Of a stretch of 64,000 nucleotides of DNA, positions 8,418-16,943 are shown piece by piece (the first letter of the stretch is position 1; each line of letters opens with the position of its first letter). This DNA comes from Micromonospora pallida (GTDB taxonomy: Bacteria; Actinomycetota; Actinomycetes; Mycobacteriales; Micromonosporaceae). The position numbers were made by a program, and so were the translations under genes. The stretch covers positions 5,333,001 to 5,397,000 of the forward strand of contig NZ_FMHW01000002.1 in assembly GCF_900090325.1 (NCBI RefSeq). The letters are read 5' to 3'. The notes beneath the pieces are model-generated. The model was given only the letters and a program-made list of their open reading frames with translations, made no database searches and was not told where the DNA came from.

Positions 8418-9998
8418 ATGTCACAGTCCCCACTCAGCCTGCCCCGCCGTCGCTTTCTCGCCCTGGGCGGCGTCGCCGCAGGTGCCACCGTCCTCGCCGC
8501 CACACCCGCTTCGGCGGTCTCCGCCGCCCCGGAGAGCCGGATCACCCTGCCTGGCTACGTATTCACCCTCGGGGTCGCGTCCGGCGACCCGACCTCCGAC
8601 GGTGTGGTGCTCTGGACCCGCCTGGCCCCGGACCCGCTCGCCCTCGACGGGCTCGGCGGCATGCCTGGTCGTCCCGTGCTGGTGTGGTGGGAGATGGCGG
8701 AGGACGAGAACTTCAGCCGGGTGGTACGGCGGGGCGTCGAGCGCGCCACGGCCGACTGGGGGTACTCGGTGCACGCCGAGGTGCACGGCCTGCGGCCGGA
8801 CCGGGTGTACTGGTACCGGTTCCGGATCGCCGACCAGGTCAGCCCGGTGGGCCGTACCCGCACGGCACCGCGTCCCGGGACCGCGCTCCAGTCGCTGAGC
8901 TTCGCGTTCGCGAGCTGCCAGGCGTACACCGACGGCTACTTCACCGCGTTCGACCACATGGCCCGCGAGAACCTGGACCTCGTCGTCCACCTGGGCGACT
9001 ACATCTACGAGGGCGGCGGCCGGGGCTCGATCGGCCGCGCCCACTACCCGGCCGTCGAGACGTTCTCCCTGACCGACTACCGGACCCGGTACGCCCAGTA
9101 CAAGCTCGACCCGTCGTTGCAGGCCGCGCATGCCGCCGCGCCCTGGGTGGTGGCTCCGGACGACCACGACGTGGAGAACAACTGGGCCGGTGACCACTCC
9201 CAGCCGGACACCGAGCCGGACCAGGACCTGGCCGTGTTCCGGCTCCGCCGGGCCGCCGCGTACCAGGCGTACTACGAGAACCTTCCGCTGCGAAAGTCGT
9301 CCATGCCGCAGGGCGCGGAGATGCAGGTCTACCGGCGTCTGCACTTCGGCGACCTGCTGCAGCTCGACGTGCTGGACACCCGGCGGTTCCGGGACCAGCA
9401 GCTCACCGACGCGTCGCTGCGTTGGGACCCGAACCGGCAGATGCTCGGTGCCGAGCAGGAGGCGTGGCTGCTGGCCGGGCTGGCCGCGTCCACCGCACGC
9501 TGGAACGTGCTCGGCAACCAGATCTTCGCCATGGAGGCCGACCACACCGCCGGCCCGGACGAGCGGTACGGCATGGACACCTGGGACGGGTACGCCGCTG
9601 CGCGCCAGCGGCTCTTCGACGGTGTGGCCGAGCGGAACGTCGAGAACTTCCTCATCATCACCGGCGACGCGCACCGCAGCGTGGCCGCCGACCTCAAGCT
9701 GGACTTCTCCGACCCGGGATCGCGGACGGTCGGCACCGAGTTCCTCGGCACGTCGATCAGCTCGGGCGGCAACGGGACCGACCACGACAGCCTCGGTGTG
9801 ACCTGGCTGGCCGAGAACCCGCACATGAAGTTCCACAACTCGCAGCGCGGGTACCAGGTGTGCCACCTGGGCCGGGACGAGATGCGCACCGACTACCGGG
9901 TCGTGCCGTTCGTCAACGCTCCGGGTGCCCCGGTGTCGACCCGGGCCAGCGTCTTCGTGCAGAACGGACGGCCCGGAGTCGCGCACGTGTCCGCCTGA
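8418..9998 (+). CDS. phoD: Alkaline phosphatase D (PhoD), Tat-exported
   Basis: Secreted Ca/Fe-dependent phosphomono/diesterase. MSQSPLSLPRRRFLALGG is a twin-arginine signal with cleavage near ASAVSAA. It is followed by the PhoD N-domain (FTLGVASGDPTSDGVVLWTR) and catalytic core: FASCQAYTDGYFTAFDHM, VVHLGDYIYEGG, VAPDDHDVENNWAGD, GNQIFAMEAD and IITGDAHRS hold the metal ligands. The length of 526 residues is typical. The ATG at 8418 is preferred over 8388 because GGAAGG lies 10 nt upstream and the Tat motif then sits in place. The PHO-box-like repeat upstream suggests PhoP control under phosphate starvation. A strong hairpin follows the gene. Confidence 0.93.
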   Translation: MSQSPLSLPRRRFLALGGVAAGATVLAATPASAVSAAPESRITLPGYVFTLGVASGDPTSDGVVLWTRLAPDPLALDGLGGMPGRPVLVWWEMAEDENFSRVVRRGVERATADWGYSVHAEVHGLRPDRVYWYRFRIADQVSPVGRTRTAPRPGTALQSLSFAFASCQAYTDGYFTAFDHMARENLDLVVHLGDYIYEGGGRGSIGRAHYPAVETFSLTDYRTRYAQYKLDPSLQAAHAAAPWVVAPDDHDVENNWAGDHSQPDTEPDQDLAVFRLRRAAAYQAYYENLPLRKSSMPQGAEMQVYRRLHFGDLLQLDVLDTRRFRDQQLTDASLRWDPNRQMLGAEQEAWLLAGLAASTARWNVLGNQIFAMEADHTAGPDERYGMDTWDGYAAARQRLFDGVAERNVENFLIITGDAHRSVAADLKLDFSDPGSRTVGTEFLGTSISSGGNGTDHDSLGVTWLAENPHMKFHNSQRGYQVCHLGRDEMRTDYRVVPFVNAPGAPVSTRASVFVQNGRPGVAHVSA

Positions 9999-10046
9999 CG
10001 GCGCTCGATGGACATGCTCTCCGCCTGACAGTGTGATCCGAGCGTG

Positions 10047-10085
10047 GCGGCCGGTCCGACGACTCAAGGTCGGCGGACCGGCCGC
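10047..10085 (+). terminator. Hairpin terminator after phoD
   Basis: Perfect 12-bp inverted repeat GCGGCCGGTCCG / CGGACCGGCCGC with a 15-nt loop, 49 nt beyond the phoD stop. There is no T-tract, as is common in actinomycetes. Confidence 0.55.
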
Positions 10086-10141
10086 GTCGCCTTTCTCCTG
10101 GCGTCGCGGCGCGGGCCTGACGGCCCGTAACATCACCGCTC

Positions 10142-10654
10142 GTGCCCGACGACGACGATGCCGTGCCGGCGGCTTCCGCCGTACGCGTCCAGTTGGTCAT
10201 CGGCATCGTTCGCCGGGACGGTGAGGTACTCCTGGTCCGGGAGCGCCTCGGCCGTGACGGAGAGCTCCTCTGGTCGCTGCCCGGTGGCGGCGCGCAGACC
10301 GGCGAACTCCTGCACGAGGCGCTCCGCCGGGAGATGCGCGAGGAGACCGGACTGCTGGTGGGCGACCCGGTCGGTACGGCGTTTCTGGTGCACGTCGACT
10401 CCCCGCAACACCCGTCGGCGATCGCAATGGCCTTCGAGCTGGCCGAGTGGGAGGGCACCCTGGCGTCTCATGACGACGAGGTCACCGAGGCGCGGTTCTT
10501 TCCGGTTGAGGAGGCGATCGCCCTGGTCGGCGAACTGCCCAGCGACGCCCAGCGGGATCCGATCGTCGGTTACCTGAGCGGCACGGTGGTACCCGGCACC
10601 ACCTGGCTGTACCGCACCAGCGAGGGACGGGACACGCTGCTGGCCCGCTGGTGA
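10142..10654 (+). CDS. Nudix hydrolase
   Basis: A 170-residue single-domain Nudix hydrolase that would cleave a nucleoside diphosphate linked to another group. The Nudix box is exact: GGAQTGE, seven residues, then REMREETGL, matching Gx5Ex7REUxEExGU. The preceding strand RDGEVLLVRERLGRDGELLW and WSLPGGG are also typical. The GTG at 10142 is the first start; the N-terminus MPDDDDAVPAAS is acidic. The substrate is not predictable. The gene ends inside the left arm of a strong hairpin and is convergent with the next gene. Confidence 0.85.
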   Translation: MPDDDDAVPAASAVRVQLVIGIVRRDGEVLLVRERLGRDGELLWSLPGGGAQTGELLHEALRREMREETGLLVGDPVGTAFLVHVDSPQHPSAIAMAFELAEWEGTLASHDDEVTEARFFPVEEAIALVGELPSDAQRDPIVGYLSGTVVPGTTWLYRTSEGRDTLLARW

Positions 10655-10696
10655 CCGGTCCTGGTCACCAGCGGACTGTTCACCAGGACCGGTCAC
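10651..10696. terminator. Bidirectional hairpin terminator
   Basis: Perfect 15-bp inverted repeat GTGACCGGTCCTGGT (10651-10665) / ACCAGGACCGGTCAC (10682-10696) with a 16-nt loop, lying between the convergent Nudix and glycosidase genes and overlapping the Nudix stop. Confidence 0.75.
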
Positions 10697-10697
10697 C

Positions 10698-11540
10698 TCA
10701 GCGGCACTCCGCCGGCGCGGACAGCAGTGAGTAGTAGAAGGGCTTCGGGTTTCCCGCCCCGTCGCGCAGCCCGAAGCCCGGCACCATCGCGTCGGTGTAG
10801 GCGAAGACGGAGTTCCAGACACTCGACCGGCCGGCGAGCATGCACTGGAAGTTCCAGGTGTCGTCCTCGTTGTGCCACTCGGTGGCGATCACCGGACGGC
10901 CGAAGTTGTTCCACATCAGGTCGAAGTCCCCGGCGGCCTGCGCGGAGTTTTTCGCGTACGGGTGGATGGCGATGATGTCGGGCAGGGGCGCGCGACCACC
11001 GATCGCGGCGAACACGGCGGCCGTGTAGTTGACCGCGTTCTGTCCGCCCGAGGCCAGGCCACCCATCACGAACCGGCCGGCGAACTGCGGATACGTGTTG
11101 CGGTACAGGACCCACATGTCGGCGTACACGGCGGGTGGCAGGTAGGTGTCCCCGTGGTCCATCTCGTTGCCGATCTGGAGGAAGTCGGCGTTCCACGGCA
11201 CGTAACCGCCCGACTCGCTGGTGATGATCGGCATCACCCGGAGGCCGGCCCCCTTCAGGGCGTCGATGCGCGGCTGGATCGACGCGCGCGACACGAACCG
11301 GACGCCCTTGAATCCTTCACTGGCCAGCCGTCCGGGTTGCGACTGCTGCCAGGCCGCCTCGTTGGCCGGGTCGATGTTGACGGCGAACAACGACGAGCCG
11401 TAACCGCCCACGTCCGGGCGGGGTCCGGCGCCGAGCGCCGGCGCGGTCCACGCCATCGCGGCGACCAACACGGCGGCGCAGAGCGCCGCGAGTGCCCGGA
11501 CGGGCACTGTTCGGGTCGCACGGGAACCTGTTCGGGCCAT
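10698..11540 (-). CDS. Secreted glycoside hydrolase-like TIM-barrel protein (clan GH-A type)
   Basis: A 280-residue exported protein. The signal peptide runs from MARTGSRATRTVPVRAL to APALGA. The mature part has two clan GH-A hallmarks: FLQIGNEMDHG, with an Asn-Glu pair expected as general acid/base, and IATEWHNEDDTWNF, with a Glu expected as nucleophile, plus IIAIHPYAKN between them. This predicts a retaining glycosidase acting outside the cell on an unknown polysaccharide. The start is set by GGAGGTGG four bases before ATG 11540. At 280 residues it is a compact barrel, with no carbohydrate-binding module. Confidence 0.75.
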   Translation of the reverse strand: MARTGSRATRTVPVRALAALCAAVLVAAMAWTAPALGAGPRPDVGGYGSSLFAVNIDPANEAAWQQSQPGRLASEGFKGVRFVSRASIQPRIDALKGAGLRVMPIITSESGGYVPWNADFLQIGNEMDHGDTYLPPAVYADMWVLYRNTYPQFAGRFVMGGLASGGQNAVNYTAAVFAAIGGRAPLPDIIAIHPYAKNSAQAAGDFDLMWNNFGRPVIATEWHNEDDTWNFQCMLAGRSSVWNSVFAYTDAMVPGFGLRDGAGNPKPFYYSLLSAPAECR

Positions 11541-11690
11541 GATCCACCTCCGGGAGCCGGCGATACGGACAGAGCGATCGATGGAGCGCAAGCACAATTA
11601 CACATATCGATGCTATCGCCGACGCGGTCCGGGCGCGTTTCGTCCGGGCTCGTCCGGGCCGGGCAGCCCGATCGGCCGCCGGATCACGGC

Positions 11691-11724
11691 CCGGCCCCCG
11701 GTGCGGGACGGCAGCGGGGGCCGG
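11691..11724 (-). terminator. Hairpin terminator
   Basis: Inverted repeat CCGGCCCCCG (11691-11700) / CGGGGGCCGG (11715-11724) with a 14-nt loop, just past the stop of the secreted triple-repeat gene. Confidence 0.45.
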
Positions 11725-11736
11725 GGTGACCGTGAC

Positions 11737-12615
11737 TCAGGCGCAGATCGCGTACGCCCGGGGTGCCCAGTTGCTGGCCAACCCGTCCTCGTCCTCGGCG
11801 GCGGTGACCCTGACCTGGGTGTCCGAAAGCAAGTCGATGCCGGTCATCCGGACCTGACCGGCGCCGCTGTCGATCTCACCACCGACACCGTGCACCCGCT
11901 GGCCGGCGGGGCAGGACGCGACGGCGGACTTCACCGGGGTCGAGTCGAACACGCCGAAGCCGGTGACACGGGCCAGGCCGGCCGGCGCCGTCACGCAGAT
12001 GACTTCGCCCTGGAGCTGCCACTGGGCGGCGTACCCGGTGCCGTCCTCGATCCCGGTGATGGTGACGTTGCTCAGGTCGGCGCTCGGCCGCAGATCGTCC
12101 ACCACCACCTGGCCGAGGCCGCCGTTCACCTCCACCCCGACGCCGAGCAGCCGCTTGCCGAGCGGGCAGCTCACGGTGAGCGTCTTGCTGCTGTTCGAGT
12201 CCCAGCCCGTGGCGCTCTCCGCGTGTTCCCAGCCGTCCGGCGGTCGCGCGCAGAGGGCGGTGGCGGTGATCGACCAGTCGCCGGTGAAGCCGGGACTGTC
12301 GTCCTCCCGGCCGGTCACCGAATACAGGTCGGTGCCGCCGAAGACCGGCACCATGGTGTCCATCACGACCTGACCACCGCCCCCGTTGATCCGGCCGCCG
12401 CCCGCGACGAGGAAGCTGTCCGTGGGGCAGGACGCCTGCCACGTCTTCCAGTCGCTGTTGCTGGGGCCGGTGCTGGTCACCTGGGTCAGGCCGGGCAGTG
12501 CGGCAGCGACCGGCGCGACCACCGCCAGTTGGGTCGCCAGCACCATGGCGGACGCCAGGCCCAGCGCCGGGGCGAACCGTCGGCCGGCGCGGACACCGTG
12601 GGATAGGACGCGCAT
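11737..12615 (-). CDS. Secreted protein of three cysteine-paired tandem repeats, function unknown
   Basis: A 292-residue exported protein. The signal peptide is MRVLSHGVRAGRRFAPALGL with a cleavage region near APVAAALPG. The mature part consists of three repeats of about 80 residues, each with an early SCP, a central GGxGQVxxD-like strand (GGGGQVVMDTM, GGLGQVVVDDL, SGAGQVRMTGI), an ED-containing turn (GREDDSPG, GIEDGTGY, AAEDEDGL) and a final xxxC-A segment. Two Cys per repeat suggest one disulfide each. The start has a GAGGAGG ribosome site. I do not recognise the family. A beta-rich extracellular binding or structural role is inferred only from the repeats and export. Confidence 0.75.
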   Translation of the reverse strand: MRVLSHGVRAGRRFAPALGLASAMVLATQLAVVAPVAAALPGLTQVTSTGPSNSDWKTWQASCPTDSFLVAGGGRINGGGGQVVMDTMVPVFGGTDLYSVTGREDDSPGFTGDWSITATALCARPPDGWEHAESATGWDSNSSKTLTVSCPLGKRLLGVGVEVNGGLGQVVVDDLRPSADLSNVTITGIEDGTGYAAQWQLQGEVICVTAPAGLARVTGFGVFDSTPVKSAVASCPAGQRVHGVGGEIDSGAGQVRMTGIDLLSDTQVRVTAAEDEDGLASNWAPRAYAICA

Positions 12616-12807
12616 AAGACAACCTCCTCGTAGTCGGACCGTCTCCGACGTTAGGAGAGAGGTCCACAGTCGACTACGGATTTCACGCTTCCCTCTCGCC
12701 CCGTTTGTCGCGTCGTTTCCGCTTCAGACCCGGGCATTCGCGGTCGAAGCCGGGAGCCGCCGACAACGGTGACGGGTATCGGACAGCGGCCGACGTACTG
12801 TCGACGG

Positions 12808-14271
12808 GTGAGCATCGCACCAGCCCCGCCGGTGAACCTCGACGACCGCTTCGCGCGCGAGCTGCCGGAGATGGCCGTCCCGTGGCAGGCCGACGAGCCG
12901 GCCGACCCACGGTTGCTCGTCCTCGACGAGCCGTTGGCCGTCACGCTGGGGCTGGACCCCGCCTGGCTGCGGAGCCCCGACGGGGTACGCCTGCTGGTCG
13001 GTGCCGGCGTACCCGAGGGTGCTGCCCCGGTGGCACAGGCCTACGCCGGGCACCAGTTCGGCGGGTTCGTCCCGCGACTCGGTGACGGACGCGCGTTGCT
13101 GCTCGGCGAACTCGTCGACGCCGCCGGCCAGCTCCGCGACCTGCACCTCAAGGGCTCCGGGCGAACCCCGTTCGCGCGCGGCGGTGACGGCCTGGCCGCG
13201 GTCGGCCCGATGCTGCGGGAGTACGTCGTCAGTCAGGCCATGTACGCCCTCGGCATCCCCACGACCCGCGCGCTGGCCGTGGTCGCCACCGGGCGCACCG
13301 TCTACCGGGAGACCCCGTTGCCGGGCGCCGTGCTCGCCCGGGTCGCCGGCAGCCACCTGCGGGTCGGCAGCTTCCAGTACGCCCGCGCCACCGGTGACGT
13401 GGACCTGCTACGCCGCCTGGCCGACCACGCTATCGCTCGGCACCATCCCGACGCGGCCGGGGCCGAGCAGCCGTACCTGGCGCTGCTCGAGGCGGTGATC
13501 GCCGCGCAGGCGGCGCTGGTGGCCCGGTGGATGCTGGTGGGGTTCGTGCACGGGGTGATGAACACCGACAACATGACGATCTCGGGCGAGACCATCGACT
13601 ACGGGCCGTGCGCCTTCCTGGACGCCTTCGATCCGGCCACCGTCTACAGCTCCATCGACCAGCACGGACGCTACGCCTACGGTAACCAGCCGGTGGTGGC
13701 CCAGTGGAACCTCGCCCGGCTCGCCGAGGCCCTGCTGCCCCTCCTGCACGACGACGAGGAGGCGGCCGTCGACCTGGCGACCACGGCACTCGACGGATTC
13801 CGCCGGCACTACGACGTTGCCTGGTCGGACGGCATGCGGGGCAAGCTCGGCCTGCCCAGTGACCTCGGCGCCCCGGCCGTCACGCCGCTGGCCGACGAGC
13901 TGCTCACCCTGCTACGGGACGGTCAGGTCGACTACACGTCGTTCTTCCGCGCGCTGGCCGTCGCCGCCCGGGGCGACCGCGAACCCGTCCGTCGTCTCTT
14001 CCCCGACCCCGTCGCGGTCGACGACTGGCTGACGCGCTGGCACGCCCTCGCTCCGGACGCCGACGCGATGGACCGGGTCAACCCGGTCTACATCCCCCGC
14101 AACCACCTCGTCGAGGAGGCGCTCACCGCCGCGACCGACGGCGACCTGAGCCCGCTGGAACGACTGCTTGACGCCGTGACCGCCCCCTACGACGAGCGCC
14201 CGGGGCTGGATCGCTACGCCGCTGCCGCCCCGCCGGACTTCGGACCGTACCGGACGTTCTGCGGCACCTGA
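12808..14271 (+). CDS. selO: Protein adenylyltransferase SelO
   Basis: Pseudokinase-fold enzyme that transfers AMP from ATP to Ser/Thr/Tyr of target proteins, linked to redox stress. Of 487 residues, matching the bacterial family. Clear blocks are [38 protein letters not shown] (ATP site), [39 protein letters not shown] and [11 protein letters not shown] (metal-binding Asn/Asp and the family Asp), then [16 protein letters not shown]. It ends FCGT, the conserved Cys-Gly-Thr tail that in some homologues has selenocysteine. The GTG at 12808 is chosen because the upstream extension lacks conservation. Monocistronic. Confidence 0.93.
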   Translation: MSIAPAPPVNLDDRFARELPEMAVPWQADEPADPRLLVLDEPLAVTLGLDPAWLRSPDGVRLLVGAGVPEGAAPVAQAYAGHQFGGFVPRLGDGRALLLGELVDAAGQLRDLHLKGSGRTPFARGGDGLAAVGPMLREYVVSQAMYALGIPTTRALAVVATGRTVYRETPLPGAVLARVAGSHLRVGSFQYARATGDVDLLRRLADHAIARHHPDAAGAEQPYLALLEAVIAAQAALVARWMLVGFVHGVMNTDNMTISGETIDYGPCAFLDAFDPATVYSSIDQHGRYAYGNQPVVAQWNLARLAEALLPLLHDDEEAAVDLATTALDGFRRHYDVAWSDGMRGKLGLPSDLGAPAVTPLADELLTLLRDGQVDYTSFFRALAVAARGDREPVRRLFPDPVAVDDWLTRWHALAPDADAMDRVNPVYIPRNHLVEEALTAATDGDLSPLERLLDAVTAPYDERPGLDRYAAAAPPDFGPYRTFCGT

Positions 14272-14591
14272 GGCCCGCGCAGGCAGGGACGCTCGTCGCG
14301 CGAGAGATTCGGCGACCATTTCGATCACAAAGGATGATCGAGTTGGGCCACGCCGCGCGTCGGCGAGCGGAGATTTGTGCGCTTAAGTCCCCTACTTTCA
14401 TCGGGCTGAGCCTCCCGCCGCCGCCCTGGAACCCCGGCCGCCACTGCGCCGCAGACCCGGACAACCCGGCCTGACCTGCCCTGATGGCGTCAGGCGGACC
14501 CCTTGGGCAGCCGTTACAAGGCTGTTGCTCCGCAGTAAAAAGCGACCGCAGATTGTTCATGTTTCGATCAGGCCTCCCTATCGTCTCGTTC
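14272..14591. other. Intergenic control region of the catabolic cluster
   Basis: 320 bp with no gene seen. It holds a 7-bp dyad at 14321-14341 and a second copy of the TTTCGATCA half-site at 14562-14570, next to a TATCGT element about 10 nt before the M20 gene start. It is notably less GC-rich than its surroundings, and this is where the main cluster promoter should be. Confidence 0.5.
14319..14341. promoter_or_regulatory. Candidate operator dyad (TCGATCA ... TGATCGA)
   Basis: Perfect 7-bp inverted repeat TCGATCA (14321-14327) / TGATCGA (14335-14341) around the spacer CAAAGGA. The left side extends to TTTCGATCA, which recurs exactly at 14562-14570 directly before the cluster. A likely target of the DeoR-type regulator encoded at 24767; inferred from position only. 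Confidence 0.4.
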
Positions 14592-15964
14592 ATGACTGTG
14601 GAGGTACCAAGGGACCGGGCACTCCCCGAGCCGGACGCGACGCGCGACGCGGTGCTCGCCGCCGTCCATGCGCAGTTCGACGAGTCCGTACGGCTGCTCC
14701 GGGACATGATCGAGATCCCGAGCGTCGGCCCCTGGTTCGGCGACTCCCCGAGCGTCACCGGCGAGGGCGCCATCCAGGCGTTCCTGCGGACGCGGCTGGA
14801 GGAACTCGGCGCCGAGGTCGACCAGTGGGAGCCGTCCGCCGCCGAACTCGCGGTCTACGACGGTGGCCCGGGTTACTTCCCGGACCGGGACTTCACCGGT
14901 CGCCCCAACCTGGTGGGACGCATCCGTGCCGACGCGGACTCCCCCGGCCGGCGCTGATGTTCCTCGGTCACTGTGACGTCGTGCCGGGCGGCTCCGGTTG
15001 GGACGGTGACGCCCCGTTCGTCTCGCGGGTGGCCGACGGCCGGGTCTACGGACGCGGCGCCTGCGACATGAAGGGCGGCATGGCGGCGGCGCTGGCGGCG
15101 ATCCACGCGGTCCGGTCCGCCGGTGTGGAGCTGGTCAACGACGTCTGCTTCGCCTCGGTGACCGAGGAGGAGACCGGCGGCATGGGCACCCTGGCCCTGG
15201 TGCACCGCGGCTACCGCCCCGAGCTGGGCATCGTCATCCCCGAGCCGACCAGCCTGACCGTGGCCCCGCTGTGCCGGGGCATCCTCTGGGGCGAGATCAC
15301 CATCCCGGGCAAGGCCGGCCACATCGAGCTGGAACAACCGGACTGGCGGGACGGCGGAGCGGTGGACGCCATCGCCTACGGGCGTCGGCTGCTCGACGCG
15401 ATCGACGAGATGAACGCCGCCTGGGCGAAGGACCCGGTCAAGAACCACGAGTACCTGCCGCTGCCCGGCCAGATGACGGTGGCCGAGATCCACGCCGGCA
15501 CCTACCCGTCGGCCTGGGCCGAGTCCTTCACGATCCGGTTCGACATCCAGTACCTCCCGGCGGAACTGGACGAGCACGGCGGTGGCGGCGTGGTGCGGAC
15601 GCAGGTCGCGGAGATGCTCGCCCGGTTCGTCGGTGACGACCCCTGGCTCACCGCGCACCCGCCGGTGCTCACCTGGCTCGTCGACGCCGACTGCGGCGAA
15701 ACCCCGGTCACCGAGCCGGTGGTCACCGTACCGCTGGACGTCATGCGGACCCTCGGCCTTCCGGCGGTGTTGCAGGGCGTCACCTGCCACACCGACATGG
15801 GACTGCCGATCAAGGCGGGCGTGCCGACGGTGACCTTCGGACCCGGGCAGCTCAGCGTCGCCCACCAGCCGAACGAGTACCTCGACCTTGACGAGTACCG
15901 CCGCGCCATCGAGGTGATAGCCCTGATGGTGGTACGGATGTGCACGGCGGCCAGCGATGGGTGA
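14592..15964 (+). pseudogene. M20-family metallohydrolase (ArgE/DapE/aminoacylase type), interrupted by a -1 base frameshift
   Basis: Zinc amidohydrolase that removes an acyl or carbamoyl group. The 5' part from ATG 14592 (MTVEVPRDRALPEP, then RLLRDMIEIPSVGPWFGDSP) stops at TGA 14955-14957. The rest continues in another frame with MFLGHCDVVPGG (metal His/Asp), GRGACDMKGGMAAA, SVTEEETGG (catalytic Glu) and CHTDMGLPIKAGVPTV. One extra G near 14945-14955 (GGCCGGGCG instead of GGCCGGCG) would restore a 458-residue protein. A TGATG overlap could also restart translation at 14957, but the fragment would lack the family N-terminus. It heads the catabolic cluster and overlaps the kinase start by 8 nt. 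Confidence 0.75.
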
Positions 15965-16943
15965 CGACCTGGGCCTCGGCGGCGTGACCGTCACCGAGAT
16001 CATCGCTGGGTACGGCGTTTCCGGTGTCCGTACGGTTCGGACGACCGCGTCCGAGGCCGACCGGACCTGTCTGGTCGAGGCGACGGAGGGCCACTTCGTC
16101 CTGAAGATCTCGCCCTGGCCGGGCGGTGGCGCGACGATGCAGGCCGCCCTCCTCGCGCACGTGGCCGGGCACGACCCCGAACTGCCGGTGCCCCGGCTGC
16201 TGACGGACACCGACGGCCGCGCGGTCACCCGCCACGGCGACTCCGCCGTGTTCGTGATGACGAAATGTCCGGGCAGCAGTCTGGAAACGGCGGTGCTGAC
16301 CGGGCCCCTGGTCGACCGGATCGCGCAGGTGCAGGCCGGCCTCATCGCCGCGCTGGCCGACCTGGCCCCGGCCGCGGCCCGTGTACCGACCGAGCAGGAG
16401 TGGTGTCTCGACTCGATGCTCGGCTACGCCCCGCTGGCTGAGCAGCACCTCGACACCGGACTCGGCGCGTTCGTGGCCGACGTCGTCGCGGACTTCCGTA
16501 CCCGGGTGGTCCCGGTCCGGGACGGGCTGCCGCACCAGGTGCTGCACGCCGACTTCAACCTGTCCAACCTGCTCGTCACCGGCGATCGGGTCACCGGCGT
16601 CATCGACTTCGGCGACGCGGTCCACGCGCCCCGGGTGTACGACGTCGCGGTGACGACCTGCTACCTGGCTCTGGCGCTCGGGAGCCTCACGCATCCCCTC
16701 GTCGACCGGTACGTCGCCACTGTCACGTCGCTGGTCGGGCTGGACCCGGTCGAGGTCTCCCTCGTGCCGGCGCTCGCGCTGACCCGCCTCGCGATGGTGC
16801 TCGTGTGGGGTCGCGAGGTCGCGGCCCGCCACCCCGAGCGCGCTGGCTACGCCCTCCGCTACGACGGGCTCGCCGTCGCGCTCGCCACCACCGTCCAGCA
16901 CGAATCCGTGCCAGTACTCGAATACGGGGGAACTCCGTCATGA
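15957..16943 (+). CDS. APH-family small-molecule kinase
   Basis: A 328-residue phosphotransferase of the aminoglycoside phosphotransferase/choline kinase fold. Visible are HFVLKISPW (ATP-binding Lys), PVPRLL, QVLHADFNLSNLLV as the catalytic loop (HxD...N), and GVIDFGDAVHAPRVYDVAV with the metal Asp pair. The next gene overlaps by ATGA and encodes a class III PLP enzyme. The same two-enzyme logic is known for hydroxylysine (kinase plus 5-phosphohydroxylysine phospho-lyase) and for ethanolamine-phosphate phospho-lyases. The likely job is therefore phosphorylating an amino alcohol, not antibiotic resistance. This rests on context. Confidence 0.8.
   Translation: MGDDLGLGGVTVTEIIAGYGVSGVRTVRTTASEADRTCLVEATEGHFVLKISPWPGGGATMQAALLAHVAGHDPELPVPRLLTDTDGRAVTRHGDSAVFVMTKCPGSSLETAVLTGPLVDRIAQVQAGLIAALADLAPAAARVPTEQEWCLDSMLGYAPLAEQHLDTGLGAFVADVVADFRTRVVPVRDGLPHQVLHADFNLSNLLVTGDRVTGVIDFGDAVHAPRVYDVAVTTCYLALALGSLTHPLVDRYVATVTSLVGLDPVEVSLVPALALTRLAMVLVWGREVAARHPERAGYALRYDGLAVALATTVQHESVPVLEYGGTPS

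Noticed and set aside
15957..16943. Antibiotic-resistance aminoglycoside phosphotransferase
   Set aside because: The fold fits but the gene is translationally coupled to a phospho-lyase-type PLP enzyme and an importer; context favours catabolism.
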